Shown here one piece after another: positions 45,596-58,488 of a DNA stretch of 64,000 nucleotides. Position 1 is the stretch's first letter; the number at the start of each line of letters is the position of its first letter. Location: contig JBANAY010000004.1 of NCBI GenBank assembly GCA_037952775.1, forward strand, positions 11,594,001-11,658,000, given 5' to 3'. The position numbers and the translations under genes are program-made. The notes beneath the pieces were generated by a model. That model worked only from the letters and a program-made list of their open reading frames with translations. It made no database searches and was not told where the DNA came from. The DNA is from Clonostachys chloroleuca. Lineage: Eukaryota; Ascomycota; Sordariomycetes; Hypocreales; Bionectriaceae.

Positions 45596-48126
45596 AATGT
45601 CTAGGCAACCGCGTTGCTACCATATCGCCTTGTCGCGTCTTGTCTTCCCTTTCCTTTTACCTGCGGTACGGCTGGAGTGACCCAAGCAGTGCCCTACAAA
45701 TGCATAGCGTGTACTTGATTGAACAAATATTCCCTTTGCCCACTGTCTGCTTCCTGGGCTCAAGATGGGACACACATTACCACCTGTTTCTTGTTGGGGT
45801 TGACTTTTCTCTCGGTTCTTTTCCTTCCTGCATTATTCGAAACGATGTCTTCTTGCAAATACATACGGAGTTCCGACGGCATGATTGGCCTGCACCTATC
45901 TCGAAGATTTACGGTCAAGCATGTTCACGCATATGGTGTCTTGTTCTACCTTCATCATATTCTCAAACTCATATTGCAAATCTTACGAAGTCTTGCGGCA
46001 CGTTCGCTTTCCTCTCTCTCGTTTTCCATTTATTTCCTGTTTTGTTTTCTGGGCAAGGATGAGCAGTCACAGACTGACCGGAGTCTCACACAAGGATTGG
46101 AGCATGGCATGGCCCACAGTGAGTTGAGATTCACTGATGACGGCATGCGGATAGGCGTTTATTACCTCTTTTTTATAATATTACTCTTTTTGTCTTGGTC
46201 CTGGATACCAAACGCTCTCTTCCGCCAGTACGAAACCCCCATCATGAGAAATGGGGTTGGCCACAGAGCGCATCAGCCCGCGACGGCGTAGAGGCCGTCT
46301 GCCCGCTTTTGCATACGATAGCATGAATGTAAACATCATCTTTTGCGGTTCTCCCGGATTGGGGGGATCTGCGCACCAAATTTTGAGTTCCACCTTTGCA
46401 ATAACTTTTGTGTATGTGTTTTGTGATATGATTACATGTTCGCCGTGGCTTATCGTCTGCCTTGCCTATGTCCTACCCAGTTGATGTGAATGTAGGAGTC
46501 ATATCCATGAGTGAGCGGTGCGCCTGTTCGTCTCGTGGCGAACCAGAGGGAAACCCATACGTGTCACTCGGGCGTTCTAACAGTTCACAGGCTGCGGTGC
46601 TACGAGGGAGAAGGCTTTGCGCATGGGGGCCTGCATATTATTGAGGTCTGGATTCGTTTACGTGGAGGGTGACGGTACCAGGCGTTGTCCTCTGAGGCTG
46701 TGTGCATGGAACCGACTCAAGCTGAGCCCGGAGGGAATGTTGCGCGCAGGCAGTCAGCCCCGGCTTTCGTGTGACGGCGGCGCATAGGGTTGCTTTAGGC
46801 AGCTTGGTTGGCCAGAGCTGAAATGGCGCGCTTGCTTACACTGGCTGCTGGTCCAATCATGCCTTGTGGATGGGTGTGTTCGCCCTGCATAGGGGAAGGG
46901 GATCCGGGCGGGAAGCAAGGCAGATGGATGCGATGCTACGGAGTTCAGATGGACCCTTGTCTAGGGAATAGTGATAGGAATGGTTCGTATACGTGTAGGT
47001 GAGGCGGGTTGGGGGAGGTTGGAAGGCGCTAGGTTCTATACGAAGCGAATGATATGGATGCATGGATGTGCAATATAGGGCGGGAGGAGAGGTTGCCTGT
47101 GTCGATGTGTTCTAGGCAATCATGTCGTGTGCGTGGAGTTGTAGTGAGAGCATCACATCCGTCCACACCTCGAATGCTACCGTTCAGTACCCACCGGTAC
47201 TTGCTTATTATAAAGTCCTTACCGTGAAACGGCTGTGACCTGCCTAGACGGGCGCAGGGGTTAATGCGGAAAAAGGAAACTTATGTTAGGTAGAGAGAAG
47301 TGCTGAATGACGGCTAATTACTCGACTTCGAGGAACGGCTGAGGGAGTCATTCTATCTAAGCTTGTGCTGGCGTCGTCCAATCTAATAGCTTAACTTTGA
47401 TGTTTGTTCGAATTAGTGGTGTTTCCTCAGCGCTGAAATACACCCATTTGGGCAAGGGGGAAGCGGGCAGTTGTTAGTCGCCTGACGCTCCCGTCTTTGC
47501 CGCCCGATGCTAGAGGAAAGTAGATCAGCCCGCACGGCACAGTACTGCCGCCACCCCAAATCTACCTACTCTTATGTGCCCAGAGCTATCATGAAAGACT
47601 AGTGCTTGGTCTGCTGTGCGGCATCACGGCCGCATCGCTTGCGCGAGGTCCCTTACCTACGCCCAGCTGTCTGGCATCGTCGACGGCCACGAGTCTTACG
47701 GTCTGTTAGCGTGTCTATTGAGGCTTCCGCTAGCACCTCCCCTCACCTTTGTGGCGCTTTGGGGCGGGTGCGCTATGTGTTCCTAGTGCCTCCAACCCCA
47801 GCCGGTTGGTTTCCAACGAGGCTCCATCGATTGTGTCATGTTACATCCAGCTTAATTTCCTCCGCTTCCCATGCATGTGTTCTTTTTTCCGTAGACCTCT
47901 ACCGAGCGAAATAGACTTCTCCGAGCAGTTGGACAGAGGCAGCTCGGTAACCTAAACTGATTCCTGAAATACCCCTATCTCAACCATTCGTGAAGACGCC
48001 CGCCCAAGAGCTGGTGGAAGCAGCAGCGGGCGAGGGCCCCCAGCGAAGGCGGCGAGAGGCGGCACACGACACCCGGAACATGCTGTCAATGGACACGACG
48101 ACACAATCAGGAATCGGGCCCAGGAG
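45596..48126. other. Intergenic, no gene seen
   Basis: The first about 700 bp are T-rich and probably the 3' UTR of the J-domain gene. The remainder is mixed, with short chance ORFs. The frame of the CHAT gene is open back to a TGA at about 47953 but has no earlier ATG. Confidence 0.5.
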
Positions 48127-50324
48127 ATGGATGCGGTGGTTGTGATCCGTATACGATCGCAATCCCCACGGACGGCACACCAACACCAGCACCAGGGCTC
48201 CGTTTCTGCGAGTGGCACCAACAACCATGCCCCAACCCAACCAGCGCCCACATCGGCCAACGGTGCCACGCACCGCTCGTGGATACTGTCCGTCACGATC
48301 AACAACCGAAGTCCCCACGAGTTCGAGCTCAATGACCCCTTCACCGAGGACGAGTACAAGTCCATCTTAGAGCCATACCTCCGCCACTCGGAGAAGCCTA
48401 GCTTGCTCTTGACGGCCGACGATGTGGCCGCACCTCTCGATGTGCAGGGAGCTGAGCTCAAGATCGACGACTATACCGAGAATCTGTTTGCTCAGCTGGA
48501 TAAGAAGCTCGAGCTGCGGAATTCTGGGGTTGCAAAGTACCACATTTTCGTTGTCGAGGACCATTCCTCCAGGAGGCCGTCGGAAAATGCCCATGGGATC
48601 CAATGCCTGGCATGGGAGCTCCTCGAGTCAATGGACAAGCCCTGCATGCGCATCACTCGCGTCGCCAACTTCGTGCTCGGCGGAAGTGGCGGCACTCAGC
48701 AACCTCGAGTGCCGCAGGAGCTCTCCTCGGTTAGGAGTGGCTACCTCGTCAAGGTGCTGCTGGTCGTCGCCCGGGATTTCACCCTCAGCGGTACCGATAG
48801 GGACCCGGAGCCGGACCTGGCGCAGTACCCCCTCATGACCGTGCAGAAGAAGCTGAGGACCAAGGGCAAGGGCAGGATGCTTCTCGAGGTGGTGCGGCCG
48901 GGGAGCCGCGAGGAGCTGGAGCAGCATCTGAGGATCAGGTCGCGGCAGGACGTGTTCTTCCACATCGTTCACTTTGATCTGCATGGTATTGTGCAGGAAG
49001 ATGAGTATGTTCCAGCCCCCACACCCGGTTGAGGGAGAAGCTGGGATGTCTTAGCTTCTCCTCCCTCTCGTTTCTTTTATTGTCCAAGGAAACTAACACT
49101 TTTTGTAGGCAGGGTAGAATGGTTCCCTGGCTGCTGTTCGCCAAAAAGCATGACGAAACCGTAGGGCAGCCGTATAATCTGCCGGGAACTTGTCTAGCTA
49201 AAGCGGACTCAATTGCCGAGGTGCTGGCTAAGTATAAGGTTGAGAACGTAGTGCTGAACTCTTGCCTGTCGGCCTACAACCGCCATGAGTCGGGAACGAA
49301 CCTTGCGCAGACGTTCCTGAGGCACGGCATCTCAAACGTGTCTGCAATGTGGTATTACGTCCACTGGCAGACGGTATCCACGTACCTCGAGACGTTCTAT
49401 AACGAGCTGCTTGTGAACCAGGTCGACTTCCACGTCGCGGCCCACAGAGGGAGGGAAGCCATCCGGAGAAAGTACGCTGACAAGACGGGAAGAAGATACA
49501 AGGATTTCTTTATCTGCGTAAATTACACTAGAGAGTCACGGCACATCAACCATGCGTCACGCGACCGCAGCCCATCACTATCAGACCAGTCCCAAGACTC
49601 GTCCAACTCGAGCTCGTCCAGGGTGAAATGGAAGCCGCCGGCGGCGCTCTTGGGGGACAACCTGATGGCGCCGATGGACGAGCCGATCAGGATGAAGCTG
49701 CACCTCCTGGAGCTCGAGTACAAGCTCACGACATTCCGCGTCGTGTACGCGAGCGACCTCCAGCGCTCAGACGCCAAGATGGAAACCACGATTGACCAGA
49801 TGATCAGCATGTGGCTGGCTACGAACCTCGTGGACGAGGTATACTTCTACAGGGCAAAGGACCTGGACAAGCCAAATATGGTCCTGGACGGGCTACCCTA
49901 CCGCGAAAAGCGCACCAGGCTGCATGGGAGCCGCTACCTCCCATCGTCGATGGTCCGCGAGTCGGTGAGGTCGCTGAGGCAGAAACTGCTGGTGATCCGC
50001 GGCATCGACGACGTGCTGGATCCCGGGACCCAGGCATACCCCGAGGACAACCAGCGCAACGAGAAGCGGCGGCGCAACGTCGAGGACACGCTGGCGCGGC
50101 TGACGGACAGGCTGCACAAGGAGCAGAACAGCTACCTGCTCTTCATAGGGGGCCAGGACGCTCAGTGGTGGCGGGGACACCTGGAGCATCTGGACGGGCA
50201 GTGGTGGCTTCACATGCCGTGGAACATCACGGTGCACAGCCGGTACAACCGGGACATCATGGTGCCCGGCGACGGCGGCAGGCGGTCGTTGACACCGTCG
50301 CCTCTGGGGAGGAGCCGGTGGTGA
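48127..50324 (+). CDS. CHAT-domain (caspase-like) protein
   Basis: Exons 48127-49004 and 49109-50324 (GTATGT donor, TTGTAG acceptor, CTAAC branch) give 697 residues. The middle third looks like a CHAT domain, the caspase/separase-like peptidase fold. The histidine strand is FFHIVHFDLHGI with H286 as the predicted catalytic base. The cysteine strand is VENVVLNSCLSAYN with C345 as the predicted nucleophile, followed by the typical region where the protein is checked for being NLAQTFLRHGISNVSAMWY. The intron falls between the two catalytic motifs. The N-terminal 50 residues are His/Gln/Pro-rich and disordered. The C-terminal third (about 440-697) is mostly helical, contains a YLLFIGGQDAQWWRGHLEHLDG block, and I cannot assign it. 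No P-loop, TPR or membrane segment is seen. In other organisms CHAT proteases act in cell-death or defence pathways. The role here is unknown. Confidence 0.82.
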
Positions 50325-52025
50325 TGGGATGGGGTGTCTTGTGTGCAGGTCGCGTGATGCTGCACACACACATACCAATACACAACCAATATCCATGTGC
50401 GGCCATATTCGTATTCTGAAAGGGCTGCGAGGAAATTGTAACCTACATGGTAAGGCATACATACACTAAGCGGAGTCATATCTTGTTTTGTCGTTTCTTT
50501 GTCGGTCGGGATCTATACGCGGGTCAAGATACTGGGTGTTCCAGAATTACATTATCTGTGGGTGTAGGCGAAGGAGCACGAGGGGCGCATTGTTTCGCAG
50601 CATCGGAGGCTTCTACGTCCCCGTGCATGTATTACTTAGGCAGAGACAGGCACCCATTGGGGGTACTGTACTCGTACACTGGGAATAGATATAGCCAATC
50701 AAAAAGCATTGAGATGAAAGTCGATGGACTCAGCCAAGGCCCGGATCGAGTGCGATGCAACAGCTGGTTGGTGCCCTCTATTTCCTAGAAGGGGGGCGCA
50801 TCCTTGGCCGTTGTGTGGCCACAGTGGCTGATGATCGCTGTTAATGTGAAGCCATGTGTCCCGGACGTTGCGCAATGTCGTCAACGTTAATAATGGGTAG
50901 CCTGGACCGCGGCCGTGGCTACGAGCGGCATTGGCTGGGCTCTTCGGGAGAGGCGGTACGATAGTCAGGACGGGCTTCGGGTTTTTAGGCAGGCAGGGAA
51001 ACCGAGGCCGAGATGGAGCCTGTGCTACGTTGCCGAAGGAGGGGGAGAAGACGACGAAGCCCTGTGGAAGGCGATGGAGGGATCGGTGATCTCGTACAGC
51101 GCAGCGCTCGGGAAGCGAGGTCTCGTGAATTCGCGTTATGCCACTCAGCGCACGGTTCGTTACTATGGCCATCTGGACTCTGGAGTAGTAGGTACATACA
51201 GATAATCTCAAAGGTACGCGTAAGTATGGTGTATCAGGTCGTTGGGATTGAGACTGCGGTTCGGACACGGACTCATGCAGCTGCCCTACGCCATCCAATC
51301 CCTATTGCATAAGGCATGCCCATGGTGGCCCGGGGCGTCGCTAGTGGCTGGCCCCCGTAATTGTAGGCCTGCCGCGCCCACTTATCGCCCCCCAGGCCTG
51401 GCTCTAGCCGGCCAGATGAAATCATGGCCCCCTGATGGTTCTGCTGCAGCCCTGGAAACAGTGACGTAGAGCGCCGCATCTCGCCTCAACTGTCTTTTTT
51501 CGACGTTGTGGCCTTTGGTCAGAATCTCCGGCTGCGACGGGATCTGTCTGAGAAGGCTTTTCCAGAACTGTCCCCAATTCTCCATCTTACAAAACCAGAC
51601 TGGCCTTGGACTGTCGCTCCGCTGGTCTGACTCTTAATTCTGGCCCATCTTGGACACAGCTCCTGTTGACTCTGCCTGAGCTTCCAACTCCCTTCCATTC
51701 ACGTCGACATACAGCCGCACTACGACTCATCCACCATCGACGACGGCGCCCGCACGCTTAACTCAACTTGACCTGAGACGGTGCCGAGCCACTGGTTGGC
51801 CGAAGCTCTCCATTGCCTTTGCTCTCTCCCCACCACCACCAATTGACTTCCGGACCTGCATGTTTCTGTTCCCATCACAGAGGTAACATCCAGAGCGCAC
51901 GTCGCATCGAATAGACCATCCAGAGGCCAGGCTCCTCAACAACTCGCCCATCCCTTCGTCACCTCTATCGCCGTTGTCGTAGTCATCGCCTGGGCTGGTC
52001 TCGGCTCATCTCTCCTCCAGCAACC
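50325..52025. other. Intergenic, no gene seen
   Basis: 1.7 kb with no supported gene. The last about 300 bp (from about 51700) are C/T-rich and are the likely leader of the sterol acyltransferase gene. Confidence 0.5.
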
Positions 52026-53868
52026 ATGGGCTCCGCCGCAGAAACGACGAGCTCCTCCCAGAACAATCACAACGACGACCATGTCCTGCGCCCCCGTCCG
52101 CGCAAACCGCAACATGCGCAGGTCAGAGACCTGGCGTGGATGGCGTCAAACGAGGGGCAGGAGGGGAAGCCTGCCCACCTCACGCCCTCTGATCACGATA
52201 CCCTGAGCGGTCGCTCTAGGTAAGAGAAAGACCCTACATAGCTCGCTGTGATGTTGCTTGTACGTGAAAATGCTGACATCTCCCTTCCCTACCAGTGGTC
52301 GATCGACGCCGGTACCAGACAATGCGCCCCCGTCCGAGAAACACCTCTCATCTGCGCGGAAGCAGGCTCGCGCCGAGCAGCGCAGGCGCATCTTCCCTAC
52401 CATTGAGTTCGCGAGCCGAGTGTCCCATTTCGACCCCGAGTCTGATTACCGCGACTTCCACGGCTTCTTCAACCTTTTCTGGATCGGCCTGGCCATCATG
52501 GGCATCACCACCATGTTGCGCAACACCAAGGATACCGGCTTTCCCTTGCGCACGTCCATCTGGACGCTGTTCACGGTGAAGCTCTGGCATCTGGCCATCG
52601 TCGACCTCCTCATGGTTGCCAGTACGATGGTCAGCATCCCCATCCACCTTCTAGCTAGATGGAGTGGCGTCAACAGTATATGGACTTGGAGGAGAGGGGG
52701 CGTCGTGTTGCAGAGCATCTACCAGACCCTCTGGTTCAGTCTCTGGGTCGCCACCCCTTTCCTGTTAGAGTGGACGTGGACGGCGCAAGTCTTCCTGCTG
52801 TTGCACACCATGGTCCTCCTCATGAAGATGCACTCGTACGCCTTTTACATGGGCCATCTCTCTGAGACCGAGAAGCGATTGCGGGAGCTGGACAGCCCCT
52901 CCACCGCAGACCGTCGCCCAGCCTACCTGTACCCCAGTGCTGAGAACCCCGAGGGCGTGCTCCTGGTCAAGGGCACCAAGGCTAAGAACCCGAAGAACCG
53001 ACAACCAGAGGACACAGATGAGAGTGCAGACGAGGTACAAGCCTTGCGCGAGGACCTTGCTCGCGAGCTCACATCTCCCATGGGCAGCGTCACCTACCCA
53101 CGCAACGTCACCCTGACCAACTACTTCGACTATCTCCTGTGTCCCACTCTCTGCTACGAACTCGAGTATCCGCGAACCACCTATATTAACTGGACCTCGC
53201 TCATCTCCAAGATCATCGCCACTTTTGGCTGCATCTTCCTGCTCACGATAACTTCGGAGGAGTTCATTCTGCCTATTCTTGATGATGCCTCTACCCGTCT
53301 CGAGGCTGCGACTTCTGCGTCGGAGGGGATCCTGATCTTCCTCGAGTCCATCTCCTGGCTTCTGTTCCCCTTCACCCTCACCTTCCTCCTCGTCTTCCTC
53401 GTCATCTTCGAGTACGTCCTGGGCGCCTTCGCCGAGATCACCCGGTTCGGCGATCGCCACTTCTACTCTGACTGGTGGAACTCGACCGACTGGATGGAGT
53501 TTTCTCGCGAGTGGAATGTCCCCGTCTACTCCTTCCTCCGCCGCCACGTCTACTCGGCCGCCAGCCCTCACATCGGGAGGTCCTACGCCACGCTCATCAC
53601 CTTCCTCATCTCCGCCATTGGCCACGAGATCGTCATGGCCTGCATCACCAAGAAGATCCGCGGCTACGGCTTCTTCTGCCAGATGCTCCAGCTGCCCGTC
53701 TTCATGATGCAGCGCACCCGCTGGGTCCGCGGCCGCAAGACGCTCAACAACGTCTTCTTCTGGTGCTCCATGATCCTCGGGCTCAGCTTGGTATGTTTCA
53801 TTCTTCCCCCTGTCTGCTCTTCTTATACTGACCCTCGCCAGATATGCGCTCTCTACGTCCTCATCTAA
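52026..53868 (+). CDS. ARE2: Sterol O-acyltransferase (ARE1/ARE2 family)
   Basis: Exons 52026-52219, 52296-53790 and 53842-53868 give 571 residues, the last exon coding only ICALYVLI. It is an ER membrane MBOAT enzyme that esterifies sterols with fatty acyl-CoA for storage in lipid droplets. A disordered N terminus (about 1-95) is followed by many hydrophobic segments. The ACAT signature FYSDWWN is at 454-460, and the catalytic histidine is H508 in the segment SAIGHEIVM. The acidic and Ser-rich insertion around 290-320 (KNRQPEDTDESADE) is a cytosolic loop. The symbol follows the yeast family, and which of ARE1/ARE2 is closer cannot be decided. Confidence 0.93.
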
Positions 53869-54739
53869 CCCCCCCCCCCTTGGATAACCCAACCCACGCT
53901 CATTCCTTTCCTCTTTTTGACAAATTTCCATCTCATGTTGATTCTCAAGCTCGCCGCGCGCCAATATAGACATTATACCACCCCACATCAACGTGGAAAA
54001 ACCTGCAACCAGCTCTGTCTCCTCGCCGTCTATTACCTTTTTCTTTTCTTTTCTGCTGTTTTATCTAGCTGTTATGAGTGGATACCCTTTTCATCTTCAG
54101 AGCAAAATTGCTGCCTGCTACCGCGAGGCCTTTCTTCTCTCCTGTATGTATCTCGTCGTCTTTGGCGACAAGGCGTTCAATTGGCGTTTTGGGAGGCAGC
54201 CCCCTCGAGGCTACTTGTTTCGCTAAGGGTGGTTGGTTTATTTGATAGTTCATGCCAATTCAGCCTTTAGTTGCGTATATATATAATGTACATTATATGC
54301 GTGTATTGGAGTTATTTCAGCTGCAGCTCCTGGACAGACTTATTCGCCTGGTGCATGTATGCGATTGAGATTTTCTCATACATAATTTAGAGTCTGTTCT
54401 GTGTGCATAGGTCACATTCACCTAATTGGGCATTTTTTTTGTCACATATTCTGGATAGAGGTTTGATGTAGACAGCATAATTCATTCTATGCCATTTCCA
54501 TTTATCGCATTCTACTTCATCTACTGTGTGATGAGCTAGCTAGAGTACACCCCGCAACCGACCATTCATTGATGGCGTGGGGCTGTGGGATTATGATTCA
54601 CACCTAAATCCGTGTGATGATTGTCATTACAGAAAAACGCAAAACCTAGGAGACGTCCAATACCATGAGCACATTAAAACCAACCCTACCAAACTCCTCA
54701 AAACTTTTCAGGTTTCATAACCTTCGGGGGTTGAGCCGT
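53869..54739. other. Convergent intergenic region
   Basis: 871 bp between the 3' ends of the sterol acyltransferase and Hsp90 genes. It starts with a C11 run and contains T-rich 3'-UTR-like DNA. No gene seen. Confidence 0.55.
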
Positions 54740-56916
54740 TTAGTCGACCTCCTCCATGGCGCTGTCGCCGGTGGCAGCAGCGGGGGTCTCGGTAGCGGCC
54801 TCAGTCTCAGGAGCGGCATCATCCTCCTCGATGTTCAGACCGAGCTGGACGAGCTTGTGGATGCGCTCAGCGAAGCCTGAGGGCTCGTCAATGGTGAAGC
54901 CAGAGACGAGAAGAGATGTCTCGAAGAGAAGCTGGACAATGGACTTGACGGTGCGGTCGTTCTCACCGTCGGACTCAACCTTCTTCTTGAGCTCCTGGAT
55001 GATGGAAGACTTGGGAGAGATCTCGAAGGTCTTCTTGGAGGACATGTAGCTGGACATGGAGGTGTCACGGAGGGCCTGGGCCTTCATGATACGCTCCATG
55101 TTGGCGGACCAACCGAACTGGCCGGTACGGATGGCGCAAGGGGAGCTGCCGAGCTTGTCGGAGACGACGACCTTCTCGACCTTCTCGCCGAGGACGTTCT
55201 TGAGGCTCTTAGCGAGGGCCTCGTACTCCTTCTCCTCGGCCTCACGGGCCTTCTTCTCCTCATCGGTCTCCTCGAGCTCGAAGTCCTTGGTGATATCAAC
55301 AAGCTTCTTGCCCTCGAACTCCTTGAGTTGAGTCATGGCATACTCGTCAATGGGGTCAACAAGGAACAGAACCTCGAAGCCCTTGTTCTTGAGGGTGTCA
55401 AGGAAGGGAGACTTGACGACGGCCTTGATAGACTCGCCAGTGATGTAGTACATGTTCTTCTGGTGCTCAGGCATGCGAGTGACGTAGTCCTGGAGGGAGG
55501 TGAGCTCATCGCCAGACTTGGTGGAGTTGAAGCGGAGGAGCTTGGCCAGGATCTGGCGGTTCTGGGTGTCCTCGTGGATGCCGAGCTTCAGGTTCTTGGA
55601 GAAGGCGCTGTAGAACTTGTCGAACTGCTCCTTGTCCTCAGCGATCTCCTGGAAGAGCTCAAGAGACTTCTTGACGATGTTCTTCTTGATGACCTTCATG
55701 ATCTTGTTCTGTTGGAGAGTCTCACGGGACAGGTTGAGAGGAAGATCCTCAGAGTCGACAACACCCTTGACGAAGCCGAGCCACTCAGGGATGAGGTCAG
55801 TAGCATCGTCAGTGATGAAGACACGGCGGACGTAGAGCTTGATGTTGTTCTTGGTCTTCTTAGTCTCGAACAGGTCGAAGGGGGCACGCTTGGGAACGAA
55901 GAGGATGGCACGGAACTCGAGCTGACCCTCAACGGAGAAGTGCTTGACAGCGAGGTGGTCCTCCCAGTCGTTGGAGAGAGACTTGTAGAAGGAGGCATAC
56001 TCCTCCTGGGTGATGTCCTGGGGGTTGCGAGTCCAGATGGGCTTCTGCTTGTTGAGCTCCTCCTCCTCGATCTTGGTCTCCTTGATCTTCTTGGTCTTGG
56101 GCTTCTTCTCCTTCTCCTCTTCCTCGTCGTCGACCTCCTCGACGCGGGGCTTCTTCTCGTCACCCTCTTCGGTGACCTCCTCGACCTCAGCATCCTCATC
56201 AGGGACCTCCTTCTCGGTCTCCTTCTTGACGTGGAGGTAGATGGGGTAGGAGATGAACTCGGAGTGCTTCTTGATGACCTCCTTGATCTTGGCCTCCTTC
56301 AGGTAGTCGAGCTGCTCCTCCTTGAGGTGGAGGATGATGGCAGTACCACGACCGAGGGGCTCACCCTCAGTGTCGGCGGTGATGTTGAAGGTACCACCAG
56401 CGCTGGACTCCCAGATGTACTGGTCGTCATCGTTGTGCTTGGAGATGACGCGGACCTGGTCGGCAACGAGGTAGGCAGAGTAGAAACCAACACCGAACTG
56501 TCCTATCATGGAGACATCAGCGCCAGCAGTCAGGGCCTCCATGAACTGCTTGGTGCCGGAACGGGCAATGGTACCAAGGTTGTTGACGAGGTCCTGTGAC
56601 ATACATGTTAGCTATTGCCATATACTTGCATGGGCCATCCACAATGGGTCAGACTTACAGCCTTGGTCATACCAATACCGGTATCACGGATGGTGAGGGT
56701 CTTGTTCTCAAGGTCGGGGATGATGTCAATGCGGAGGTCCTTGCCAGACTCGAGCTGGGAGGGGTCGCTCAGAGCCTTGTAGCGGATCTTGTCCAGAGCA
56801 TCGGAGGCATTGGAAACAAGTTCTCGGAGGAAGATTTCCTTGTTGGAGTAGACGGTGTTGATGATGAGGGAGAGAAGCTGAGAGATCTCAGCCTGGAACT
56901 CGAAAGTCTCAGCCAT
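54740..56916 (-). CDS. HSP90: Cytosolic heat shock protein Hsp90
   Basis: Exons 56916-56659 and 56593-54740 on the minus strand give 703 residues, the normal Hsp90 length. It is the ATP-dependent chaperone that matures kinases, receptors and other clients. The N-terminal GHKL ATPase is complete: [34 protein letters not shown] and [17 protein letters not shown] charged KE/EE-rich linker follows (about 215-265). The middle domain carries the [12 protein letters not shown] arginine motif. The protein ends in MEEVD, which docks TPR co-chaperones and marks the cytosolic paralogue. Intron 1 has a GTAAGT donor and a CACAG acceptor. A second intron lies in the 5' UTR. Codon use is strongly biased to C- or G-ending codons, as expected for a highly expressed gene. 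Confidence 0.98.
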
Positions 56917-56947
56917 TGTGACGGGTATCAAAAAGGAATCGCAAAGT

Positions 56948-57085
56948 CTGGTTGCTGAGTTAGCTTGGGTTTGCTCGCGTGCACAAGAGGTGGTGGGAGA
57001 AAAAAGTTGGGGAGGAGGAACGAGGCTGAGGATCCGTCGTTTGGGGCAGGCGGTGTAAATGGGTGTGCAGCGGGAGCGAGCTTAC
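56948..57085 (-). other. Likely 5'-UTR intron of Hsp90
   Basis: Minus-strand GTAAGC donor (57085) after CCAAG, GCTAACTCAG branch region and CCAG acceptor (56948), 32 bp before the ATG. Spliced length 138 bp. Confidence 0.7.
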
Positions 57086-57417
57086 CTTGGTCGTTAAAAG
57101 GTGGAGGGGGAATTAAAACAAGCTCACACAAGAGCAGATGGGAGGATGATAGATCCTGTGTGTGGAGGGAGGAAAAAAAAAGTGAGGATGAGGATGAAGA
57201 GGGAAGGAAGAGAGTTGAGAGAGCTGGCTGGAAAATAAGTACTTGTAGGAAGAGAAGGGCCCCTCGACTCGAGATTCCATCAGATTCTACGGCAGAAAAG
57301 GACCCCTCCACGCACGTTCTAGTAGCACCGCCCATTCTCCCCAGCAACAACCCGCCTAAGCGCACTGCCTCTACGGTGCGGTTGCCTGCCGGAGCACAGC
57401 GCTGATTGGCTGCAGGC

Positions 57418-57430
57418 TTCTAGAGCCTTC
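57418..57430. promoter_or_regulatory. Heat shock element upstream of Hsp90
   Basis: TTCTAGAGCCTTC has three alternating 5-bp units (TTCnnGAGnnTTC), one base from the consensus, about 500 bp upstream of the Hsp90 start codon. A second, poorer TTC/GAA cluster (GGAAGCTTTCAGAATG) lies near 57486-57501. Confidence 0.5.
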
Positions 57431-58488
57431 CACCGCCTGAAAGAGACCCTGTTGTTCTCGACAATTGTCTGTCGGCAGGTACATGGAAGCTTTCAGAATG
57501 TATCATTTTTCGGGTGCCTCGACAACCCCACCTTCTCCAGTCTGTGTCGGTGCAATAAAGACGTTGCCATCCCGTAGCTAGGGGTATTGTGAGCCAGACT
57601 GCTGCCCTTAGACCTCGCTGTCGTCCCTACATAGGCTTGAGCTGCAGAATCTTCGCGAACCTGCCCGCCGTGATCCTCTTCACCCCTCTATTGTTGAAAC
57701 GGTTGCTACGCCTGCCGCACCCCTGCACAGCGAACCCGCCCTGCTACCTTCCTCAGACCGAGGGAGGGGCCAGGTACCCACGTATGGACCTTGTTGGCAA
57801 GGCTGAGGAACGTCTGCCAACGAATCAGTGAGGCGACTCATGCAGGCTTTCTTTCTCACCACCAAATTCGCCTACATCGTGATCGCGGCCTAACCCCTCG
57901 CTAGGCCGCTGACGAGGCTTCCGGCACTTTTTATTCTCGGGGGGAACCAGGCCGAAAACGATAGGCGGCTCTGGTCCCTAGAACATGCTTGCACTCGTAC
58001 CCAACCACACTTCCCAATTGGGGGCTTGCTCCAGGCTAATCTGTGGGCTAACTAACACAAGAGCTGTGCCTAGCCGCTGGCGTCTAGTGAGACAGCATTG
58101 AAGGCCGACCATCTGCCTAACGGTTAGCCACCAGCCACGTAGTTTGCCCTTATACGTCTCCCTTTCTTGCCGATTCTGCTTTGTTTGCCCTTTGCCAGCC
58201 GATTGGCTTGGTTTGGAGGGTGCAGAGATCTGGAAGCGGTTTGGGTGTGACACTAACACGACAAAGCCTGTCAGAGTTTCCAGCGGCACTTTGCTAGCCG
58301 CCTAGTTTGCCCGTCATGATTCAACCCTGTGTTCTCAGACTTTGCGTGAGCGGCAACTGCTTGGTTCTATTGTCGACCAAACATCTCTATATTGTATACA
58401 CATGATAATACACTGTTACTGTTTGTTGTACAGTCTAAGTCTAGATACCCCCATACATGCTACCCACCAAAGCCCAAAAGCACAGTCC

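Larger units (their letters stand above)
56917..58488. other. Hsp90 leader/promoter region and downstream intergenic
   Basis: The first about 170 bp hold the 5' UTR and its intron. The promoter with a heat shock element lies near 57420. From about 57550 to 58490 no gene is seen. This is the 3' side of the flavin reductase gene. Confidence 0.5.

Noticed and set aside
45596..52025. Search for a gasdermin-like or other effector partner next to the CHAT gene
   Set aside because: No ORF in the flanking intergenic regions has a suitable length or motif.
55328..56599. 423-codon plus-strand ORF antisense to Hsp90
   Set aside because: It mirrors the strongly biased codon use of Hsp90 and has a repetitive Leu/Val/Asp/Glu composition with no domain.
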